Below are positions 6,322 to 11,875 of a stretch of DNA of 12,817 bases, piece after piece. The notes under the pieces were generated by a model that was given only the letters and a program-made list of their open reading frames with translations, was not told the DNA's origin and ran no database searches. Position numbers and translations under genes: made by a program. Origin of the DNA: Rhodocyclaceae bacterium (GTDB lineage: Bacteria > Pseudomonadota > Gammaproteobacteria > Burkholderiales > Rhodocyclaceae); assembly GCA_025361105.1 (NCBI GenBank), contig JANYAW010000414.1:1-12817 (forward strand). Direction: 5' to 3'. Each line of letters begins with the position of its first letter. Position 1 is the stretch's first letter.

Positions 6322-8121
6322 ATGGAAGTGTTTGAGGCAGATATCGCCATTATTGGCGCGGGTGGCGCTGGCCTGCGTGCGGCGATTGCTGCCGCCGAGA
6401 CGAATCCGGAGCTGAAAATTGCACTGATTTCCAAGGTCTACCCGATGCGTAGCCACACGGTTGCGGCAGAAGGCGGGTCAGCAGGTGTGGTGCAGACGCA
6501 TGACAGCCTTGATCACCATTTCAACGATACCGTTGGCGGTGGAGACTGGATTTGCGAGCAGGACGTGGTCGAATACTTCGTTGCCCAGTGCACCGAAGAA
6601 ATGGTGCAATTGGAACACTGGGGTTGCCCGTGGAGCCGCAAGCCGGACGGGCACATTAACGTGCGCGCTTTCGGCGGTATGAAGATAGAACGCACCTGGT
6701 TTGCGGCTGACAAAACCGGCTTTCACATGTTGCACACCTTGTTCCAGACTTCCATCAAATATCCGTCGATACAGCGCTTCGACGAATTTTTTTGCGTTGA
6801 TCTGGTGGTTGAAGATGGTCGCGTACAGGGTGTCGTAGTGATCGAAACAGCAACCGGGCAATTCACCTTGATTAAGGCAAAGTCGGTGATCATTGCCACG
6901 GGAGGTGCCGGGCGCGTATTTCGCGAGAACACCAACGGCGGCATTGTCACTGGCGATGGCATGGCAATGGCCTACCGCCATGGCGTGCCGTTACGCGATA
7001 TGGAGTTTGTGCAATATCACCCTACTTGCATGCCGGGCACCGGTCTACTTTTCACCGAAGCCTGCCGTGGTGAAGGCGGGTTGTTACTCAACAAAGACGG
7101 CTATCGTTATTTGCAAGACTACGGGCTTGGCCCTGCCGAAGACAAGCCGCGCAACAAGGCTATGGAACTCGGGCCACGCGACCGTTTGAGCCAAGCTTTC
7201 TGGTATGAACAACAAAAGGGCCGCACCATCGAGGAACCGCACGGCTCAGTCGTGCATCTGGATTTGCGCCACCTCGGCGAAGCCTATTTGCGTGAGCGTT
7301 TGCCACAAATTTATGAACTAGCCGAAGAGTTTCTCGGTGTCGATCCGGCTGTGACGCCGATTCCTGTCCGCCCCGCAGTGCATTACACGATGGGAGGCAT
7401 TCTGGTCGATGGCAAGTGTGCTTCGCCGCTGTCCGGTTTATATGCCGCCGGCGAGTGTTCCAGCGTTGGCATTCACGGCGCCAACCGCTTGGGTTCAAAT
7501 TCACTGGCCGAGCTATGCGTGTTTGGCAAAGTCGCGGGGATTGAGGCAGCCAAATATGCCAAGTCGGTCGCACCGGGCAACACCGCAAGCTTGTTGAAAC
7601 AGGCGGCAGACTCACAAAAGCAAGCCGAACAACTGGTCACCCGCCTCGATGGAAAAAAAGGCACTGAGCGCATCGCCACCCTGCGCAAAGAAATGGCGCA
7701 GACCATGGAAGATGGTTGTGGCATTTATCGTCTGGGTGACAGCATGCAAGCCACCTGCGACAAGATCAACGAGCTGAAGCAACGTTTCAAGAACGTCAAT
7801 GTCGAGGACAAATCCAGCGTCTGGAATACCGATTGGTTATTGGCAATCGAACTGGGCTACCAGCTCGACGTGGCGCAAGCGATGGCTTATTCGGCAATCA
7901 ACCGCAAGGAATCACGCGGTGCGCATCAGCGTTTGGACGGCTTTGAAGCGCGAGATGACGTGAACTTCCTGAAGCATTCGCAGGCACATTACGCTGGCGA
8001 GGGTGCGCCGCGCATCGACTACGGTGCGGTGAAGATCACTAAATCGCAGCCGGGTACGCGAGCCTATGGTGCTGCGGGGGAAAAAGCAGAGCAGGAGAGA
8101 GAGCAGGCCGCACATGTCTGA
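6322..8121 (+). CDS. frdA: Fumarate reductase flavoprotein subunit
   Basis: This catalytic subunit (599 residues) of quinol:fumarate reductase reduces fumarate to succinate in the cytoplasm with covalent FAD. The ATG at 6322 is preferred over the in-frame GTG at 6307 because AGGGAG sits 5 bases before it, and the protein then begins MEVFEADIAIIGAGGAG, aligned with E. coli FrdA. Visible features are the dinucleotide fold GAGGAG (12-17), H45 in PMRSHTVAAEGG as the flavin attachment site, and the active-site residues H233 (VQYHPT), R249 (CRGEGG), H354 (HYTMGG) and R389 (NRLGSNS). The C-terminal domain contains NRKESRGAHQRLDGFEARDD. It closely resembles E. coli FrdA and has FrdC/FrdD-type anchors downstream, so it is a fumarate reductase rather than SdhA. 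It overlaps frdB by 8 bases. Confidence 0.96.
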   Translation: MEVFEADIAIIGAGGAGLRAAIAAAETNPELKIALISKVYPMRSHTVAAEGGSAGVVQTHDSLDHHFNDTVGGGDWICEQDVVEYFVAQCTEEMVQLEHWGCPWSRKPDGHINVRAFGGMKIERTWFAADKTGFHMLHTLFQTSIKYPSIQRFDEFFCVDLVVEDGRVQGVVVIETATGQFTLIKAKSVIIATGGAGRVFRENTNGGIVTGDGMAMAYRHGVPLRDMEFVQYHPTCMPGTGLLFTEACRGEGGLLLNKDGYRYLQDYGLGPAEDKPRNKAMELGPRDRLSQAFWYEQQKGRTIEEPHGSVVHLDLRHLGEAYLRERLPQIYELAEEFLGVDPAVTPIPVRPAVHYTMGGILVDGKCASPLSGLYAAGECSSVGIHGANRLGSNSLAELCVFGKVAGIEAAKYAKSVAPGNTASLLKQAADSQKQAEQLVTRLDGKKGTERIATLRKEMAQTMEDGCGIYRLGDSMQATCDKINELKQRFKNVNVEDKSSVWNTDWLLAIELGYQLDVAQAMAYSAINRKESRGAHQRLDGFEARDDVNFLKHSQAHYAGEGAPRIDYGAVKITKSQPGTRAYGAAGEKAEQEREQAAHV

Positions 8122-8869
8122 GATCGAAAAAATCATCCCGATTGAAGTACTGCGTTACCGGCCGGAGCAAGATACGGAACCGGTTCTGCAAACATTTCAG
8201 GTGCCGTTCACCGACGACATGTCGGTGCTGCAAGGTTTGCAATACATCAAGGACTATCTCGATGGCAGTTTGAGTTTTCGCTGGTCTTGCCGCATGGCAA
8301 TCTGCGGCAGTTGCGGCATGATGGTCAATGGCATACCCAGCTTGTCGTGCAAGACTTTCCTGCGCGACTACTACCCGGTCGGTCTGCGCATCGAAGCACT
8401 GGCGCACTTCCCCATCGAGCGTGATCTGGTGATCGTGATGGACGATTTCATCGAAAAGCTGGAAAGCATCAAGCCCTACATCATTCCAAAAAAACCACGC
8501 ACCCTGATCGAGGGCGAATACCTGCAGACACCGACCGAACGTGACGCGTATGAGCAATTCAGCTCGTGTATCAATTGCATGCTGTGCTACGCCGCTTGTC
8601 CACAATACGGATTGAATTCCAAGTTTATCGGCCCGGGCATTATGGCCCTGCTGCATCGCTACAACATCGACTCGCGCGACGGCGGCAAGGCTCAGCGCAT
8701 GGAAATGGTGAATGCCGAAGATGGCGTATTTGACTGCACGGCCGTGGGCTATTGCTCGAAGGTCTGCCCAAAGCATGTCGATCCGGGCAACGCGGTCAAC
8801 CTCAACAAGATGGAAAGTGCCAAGGACTATTTCCTGCGCTTCGTAATGCCGAAAGGGACAGGGAAATGA
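8114..8869 (+). CDS. frdB: Fumarate reductase iron-sulfur subunit
   Basis: This 251-residue subunit wires electrons from the membrane quinol site to the flavin through three clusters. The [2Fe-2S] ligands are C59, C64, C67 and C79. The [4Fe-4S] ligands are C152, C155, C158 and C218, and the [3Fe-4S] ligands are C162, C208 and C214. These assignments follow E. coli FrdB with a constant offset of 4. The ATG at 8114 (MSEIEKIIPIEVLRYRPEQD) aligns with family starts; an in-frame upstream start at 8066 would only add residues inside frdA. It overlaps the frdA end by 8 bases and shares ATGA with frdC, so the subunits are translationally coupled. All cluster ligands are present. Confidence 0.96.
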   Translation: MSEIEKIIPIEVLRYRPEQDTEPVLQTFQVPFTDDMSVLQGLQYIKDYLDGSLSFRWSCRMAICGSCGMMVNGIPSLSCKTFLRDYYPVGLRIEALAHFPIERDLVIVMDDFIEKLESIKPYIIPKKPRTLIEGEYLQTPTERDAYEQFSSCINCMLCYAACPQYGLNSKFIGPGIMALLHRYNIDSRDGGKAQRMEMVNAEDGVFDCTAVGYCSKVCPKHVDPGNAVNLNKMESAKDYFLRFVMPKGTGK

Positions 8870-9279
8870 GAGCCGTCGCGCCCAACCGGCGTCGACCGTA
8901 TGTACGCTCCATGGTGGGCTGGTGGCGCAAGAACCCCTACTTCGTCGAGTACATGATCCATGAAGGTTCCGCCTTTTTTGTCGCCGCGTATGCCTTGATC
9001 CTGATGGTCGGTCTGTTGCGCCTGACCCAGGGCGAAGCCGCCTGGAACGGCTGGCTGACGGCATTGCGTAGCCCGCTCTCGATCGCCGGACATCTGATAT
9101 TGCTGGTCGCCATGCTTTATCACGCCTGGACTTGGTTCACTATCATGCCGATCACGCTGCCGCCGATTTTCGTTGCCGGCAAGCGTTTATCGGCGACCGC
9201 CATCACCGCAGGTGGCCTCGCCGCGACACTGTTGACCAGCGTGTTGTTGCTACTGTTGGTGTGGAGGCTCGGCACATGA
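8866..9279 (+). CDS. frdC: Fumarate reductase membrane anchor subunit C
   Basis: This anchor of 137 residues has three membrane helices (about 36-53, 70-88 and 110-133). Its N-terminal RRPYVRSMVGWWRKNPYF parallels the E. coli FrdC start. E33 (in HEGS) and H86 (in LYHAWTWF) match E. coli E29 and H82, which line the quinol sites, again at an offset of 4. With FrdD it binds FrdAB to the inner membrane. The E. coli-type anchors are haem-free, and nothing here suggests haem ligands beyond that pattern. The ATG overlaps the frdB stop as ATGA, with GGGA just upstream. The in-frame start at 8752 lies inside frdB and is rejected. Confidence 0.92.
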   Translation: MRAVAPNRRRPYVRSMVGWWRKNPYFVEYMIHEGSAFFVAAYALILMVGLLRLTQGEAAWNGWLTALRSPLSIAGHLILLVAMLYHAWTWFTIMPITLPPIFVAGKRLSATAITAGGLAATLLTSVLLLLLVWRLGT

Positions 9280-9644
9280 GCGCGAACCTGAAGCGATCAA
9301 ACCAACCAATCTTCTGGCTGCTATTCGGCGCCGGCGGCATGCTCTCAGCCTTGCTTGGCCCGATGTTGGTGTTCATTACCGGCATCGCCATTCCGCTGGG
9401 ATTGATTTTTTCCCCTGAAACGATGAGCTATTCCCATATGCATGCGTTTGCTCACCATTGGATCGGTGCAGGCTTTATCTGGGTCATCGTGTCGCTATTC
9501 CTCTGGCACGCCGGGCATCGGATATTTCATAGTCTTCACGACGTTGGAATTCATGCCGGAACACTGGCCAGAATTATTTGTTATGGAATTCCCTTATTAG
9601 CAACAGTCCTTGCAGCACGTAGCTTAATTCCATCCTTGATTTGA
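9276..9644 (+). CDS. frdD: Fumarate reductase membrane anchor subunit D
   Basis: This second anchor of 122 residues has three hydrophobic helices (about 16-45, 58-78 and 98-120). KRSNQPIFWLLFGAGGM carries W14 and lines up with the E. coli FrdD start, and LWHAGHRIFHSLHDVGIH matches its helix II/III loop. With FrdC it forms the quinol-oxidising membrane domain. The ATG overlaps the frdC stop as ATGA, with GGAGG 8 bases upstream. Its stop codon lies inside an FNR-like box that appears to drive the next gene. Codons for residues of about 46-89 recur in degraded form some 2.2 kb downstream (11648-11780). Confidence 0.93.
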   Translation: MSANLKRSNQPIFWLLFGAGGMLSALLGPMLVFITGIAIPLGLIFSPETMSYSHMHAFAHHWIGAGFIWVIVSLFLWHAGHRIFHSLHDVGIHAGTLARIICYGIPLLATVLAARSLIPSLI

Positions 9645-9654
9645 CCCACATCAA
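9641..9654 (+). promoter_or_regulatory. FNR/ANR-like box overlapping the frdD stop codon
   Basis: TTGAC-CCAC-ATCAA differs from the FNR consensus by one base. With the box at -41.5, the start would be near 9688-9689. TAGGGT (9676-9681) then lies at the -10 position within one base and again keeps TA...T. This suggests a separate anaerobic promoter for the cytochrome genes in addition to read-through from frd. Confidence 0.68.
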
Positions 9655-9719
9655 TACCACTGCGCGCGAATTGCCTAGGGTCGAGTCGTAGTTAATCCAA
9701 CCAATTCCGGAGACGAATC

Positions 9720-11063
9720 ATGAAAAATATAAATCAAAATAACGCATGGCGGTTCGCGGCATTCAAACAAACTGCATTGTTTGTTGGTCTAGCAGCGCTC
9801 GGCATAGGCACGGCCTTGGCAGCAGATGCGGCCAAGATCAACTGGAGCAAAATTCCAGCCGTCACTGTCCCAATGTTTTACCCGGGACAGTCCACCTATG
9901 AGTGGCTGCGTAGCGACGCACACAAGGGTGCAAATAAGAAAGTTCAAACCGGCGCGGCTTGTGTCTCTTGCCACGACGAAAGCGGCGCAGAAAAAGATTT
10001 GGGCGAAAAAATAGTTAAGGCCGGACGACTGGAACCGATGCCAGTGCCCGGGAAATCAGGTTACAAAGAACTCAAGGTGCAAGCTGCGTTTGACGACAAA
10101 AACGCGTACATACGCTACCAGTGGAAAACCGACAATCCTTACCCCGGCAATGAGCACCAATATCTACGCTTCGATGGGCACGAGTGGAAAGTTTGGGGAT
10201 ACCCGAAACTTGATCAAGTCGTGCATGAAGGCAAACAGCCAGGCATTTACGAAGACCGCATGTCGATCATGATCGACGACGGCAAAGTGGCAGGTTTTGG
10301 CAAACAAGGTTGCTGGCTTACCTGCCATGATGGACAGCGCGACAACCCGAAGGAATTTACCAAGGAAGAAGTCGAAAGTAATCCTTTGTTGAAAGCGATC
10401 AAGAAGAGCGACGTGCGCAAGTATTTGCCGGATACACGCACCGACCCTTCCGACTGGAAGACGGGTAAAACCTTAGAAGAACTTGCCAAGCTGAAGGCCG
10501 AAGGCAAATTTGTCGACTTGATCCAGTGGCGCGCGCACCGTAGCAATCCAGTCGGTATGACCGACGACGGCTACGTGCTGGAGTTCCGCTACAGCGATTC
10601 CGGCAAAGATCCTTGGGCCGGAAATGCGGACAAAGATACCCACGCGCCTAAGTTCATGTGGGACGAAAAAAAACTTGGGTATAAGTCGATCAAGGCGTTG
10701 GACTTGCACAAGGGTGAGCACTTCCTGATTCGCGAACAGAACGCCGTGCCGTTTGACCCTGCCGCTGGCTGGAAGGAAGGCGACATGTTGCCGGACTATG
10801 TTCTGAGTAAAGAAGATGCTAAAGGCTCGGCAAACGACAACGCCGGCATCGGTACTTGGAAAGACGGTGTTTGGACTGTAGTCGTGACACGCCCGTTGGG
10901 TCTGACCAATGATGATGACAAAACCCTCAAGGCGGGTGGTGTCTATAACGTTGGCTTTGCGATTCATGACGACAACATCACTACACGCGGGCATCAAGTC
11001 TCATTTGTAAAAACGCTCGGGCTTGGTGTCAAGGCTGATATTCAGGCGAAGAAGCTACCGTAA
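9720..11063 (+). CDS. Exported c-type cytochrome, ethylbenzene-dehydrogenase-like haem-binding family
   Basis: This 447-residue protein has a Sec signal ending near ALAADA (residue 36), so it is periplasmic. A class I haem motif C81-V-S-C84-H85 is followed by C198-W-L-T-C202-H203, a CXXXCH motif with one extra spacer residue. The C-terminal part (GFAIHDDNITTRGHQVSF, 412-429) is typical of the EB_dh haem-binding fold named after the gamma subunit of ethylbenzene dehydrogenase and also called the cytochrome c-552/DMSO reductase-like domain. No molybdenum-enzyme alpha or beta subunit is seen here, so it probably acts as a free electron carrier. The substrate is unknown. GGAG precedes the ATG by 7 bases, and its own FNR-like promoter lies upstream. 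High Lys and Asp content suits a soluble redox protein. Confidence 0.86.
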   Translation: MKNINQNNAWRFAAFKQTALFVGLAALGIGTALAADAAKINWSKIPAVTVPMFYPGQSTYEWLRSDAHKGANKKVQTGAACVSCHDESGAEKDLGEKIVKAGRLEPMPVPGKSGYKELKVQAAFDDKNAYIRYQWKTDNPYPGNEHQYLRFDGHEWKVWGYPKLDQVVHEGKQPGIYEDRMSIMIDDGKVAGFGKQGCWLTCHDGQRDNPKEFTKEEVESNPLLKAIKKSDVRKYLPDTRTDPSDWKTGKTLEELAKLKAEGKFVDLIQWRAHRSNPVGMTDDGYVLEFRYSDSGKDPWAGNADKDTHAPKFMWDEKKLGYKSIKALDLHKGEHFLIREQNAVPFDPAAGWKEGDMLPDYVLSKEDAKGSANDNAGIGTWKDGVWTVVVTRPLGLTNDDDKTLKAGGVYNVGFAIHDDNITTRGHQVSFVKTLGLGVKADIQAKKLP

Positions 11064-11074
11064 CCGCGGTGCTA

Positions 11075-11099
11075 CGGCGGCGCTTACCACCAGCCGCCG
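11075..11099. repeat. GC-rich hairpin between the two cytochrome genes
   Basis: CGGCGGC (11075-11081) pairs with GCCGCCG (11093-11099) across an 11-base loop, just after the first cytochrome stop. A run of six T occurs only about 27 bases later (near 11127-11132), so it is not a standard terminator. It could protect the upstream message or partly attenuate expression of the second gene. Confidence 0.5.
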
Positions 11100-11151
11100 C
11101 TGACCAGTATCGATTTACCGTCTAATTTTTTCGTCGTGGAGCAATTCAGAA

Positions 11152-11496
11152 ATGAACATACGCATTGCAACTCAGCTGGCAATTGTCGTTACCGTGGTCG
11201 GTACGAGTCAGGCAAGTGCCGCGCAGAAAATCGATATCGACGCGGCAAAAGCGTTAGCGCGTCAGGAAAATTGCACCAAGTGCCACGCGGTCGACAAGAA
11301 AAAGGAAGCGACTTCATTCAAAGAAGTGGCAACCAAGTACAAGGGCAAAAAAGATGCTGAGACTACGTTGATCAAGCACATCACTTCAGGTCCGAAAGTC
11401 AAACTGGATGACGGAACTGAGGAGGAGCACAAGATCATCAAGACCAAAGACGATGTCCAACTCAAGAATCTAGTTGGTTGGATCCTCTCGCAATAA
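11152..11496 (+). CDS. Small periplasmic monohaem cytochrome c without a methionine ligand
   Basis: This 114-residue protein has a signal peptide (about residues 1-23, ending ASA) and one haem motif, C41-T-K-C44-H45. The body has the class I cytochrome c plan: an N-terminal helix with the haem site, a Lys-rich middle and a C-terminal helix ending LKNLVGWILSQ. The only methionine is the initiator, so the usual His/Met ligation is impossible. H93 in TEEEHKIIK lies where the distal ligand loop is expected, with H76 as an alternative. His/His ligation would imply a lower redox potential; that is inference. GGAG lies 10 bases before the ATG. It follows the larger cytochrome by 88 bases in the same direction, so the two may work as a pair. 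Confidence 0.88.
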   Translation: MNIRIATQLAIVVTVVGTSQASAAQKIDIDAAKALARQENCTKCHAVDKKKEATSFKEVATKYKGKKDAETTLIKHITSGPKVKLDDGTEEEHKIIKTKDDVQLKNLVGWILSQ

Positions 11497-11524
11497 CCAT
11501 TTTTGATTTGCCGAAACGGACAAC

Positions 11525-11638
11525 ATGACTAGCCTTCTGGAATTATGGTCGGCATGTTTCTCGGGGCCAAGCAAACGCTTCTCCTTGGTTGCGCTACTCC
11601 CGAAAAGGGTCTCGAGTTGGCTGTACCGACTTCCATGA
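11525..11638 (+). pseudogene. Truncated NapC/NirT-like N-terminus
   Basis: A short frame encodes 37 residues beginning MTSLLELWSACFSGPSKRF and ends at a TGA (11636-11638). The stretch SGPSKRFSLVALL resembles the cytoplasmic lead and first residues of the membrane anchor of NapC/NirT-type tetrahaem quinol dehydrogenases, which usually read PSxRFSLGALLLIG. After about residue 25 the resemblance ends, and no haem motifs follow. It looks like a gene start fused to unrelated sequence, probably by rearrangement. The similarity is short and recalled from memory, so chance is possible. Confidence 0.4.
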
Positions 11639-11647
11639 GTCAGTGTC

Positions 11648-11806
11648 TCTCCCGATACGATGAGCTATTGGTATCTACAAATCTTCGCTTACCACTGGCT
11701 CAGTGCAGGCATCATCTGGGTCATCGTGTTGTTGTTTCTCTGGCACTTTGGACATCGAATTTTTCACAGACTGTACAACGAAGCTGTAGAAAAACTATTT
11801 TCATAA
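11648..11806 (+). pseudogene. Partial second copy of frdD (helix II region)
   Basis: The frame from the ATG at 11660 to the TAA at 11804 encodes 48 residues (start MSYWYLQIFAYHWLSAG, later IWVIVLLFLWHFGHRIFH). It matches FrdD from this window at 26 of 40 aligned positions. The match extends upstream through SPDT against SPET of FrdD, and the DNA is clearly related along about 130 bases (compare 9411-9543). Helices I and III are absent: the frame upstream is closed by a stop at 11636, and after LYN the end EAVEKLFS is unlike FrdD. It is therefore a non-functional remnant, or a tiny single-helix protein if it is translated at all. The window's own frdD is intact, so this came from a duplication or from a second, diverged frd cluster. 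Confidence 0.75.
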
Positions 11807-11840
11807 AGCGCATTCTGCGGTGAACCAAATCGAATAACAA

Positions 11841-11870
11841 GTGTCCAACGAGTATCAATATCAAGGACAC
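11841..11870. repeat. Inverted repeat just before the transposase gene
   Basis: GTGTCC (11841-11846) and GGACAC (11865-11870) form a perfect 6-bp inverted repeat with an 18-base spacer, ending 5 bases before the transposase ATG. It may be part of the left end of the insertion sequence or a leader hairpin that limits transposase translation. The exact IS boundary cannot be set without the right end. Confidence 0.4.
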
Positions 11871-11875
11871 GAATC

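Noticed and set aside
8039..9064. A 341-residue minus-strand reading frame
   Set aside because: It lies antisense across frdB and frdC, has a biased Arg/His-rich composition and no recognisable domain; the plus-strand genes are certain.
11075..11132. Rho-independent terminator between the two cytochrome genes
   Set aside because: The 7-bp GC stem ends about 27 bases before the T-run, so the parts are not in terminator arrangement.
11545..11823. A 92-residue plus-strand frame over the debris
   Set aside because: It is out of phase with both the NapC-like and the FrdD-like segments and its translation resembles nothing; the remnants are better explained in the other frame.
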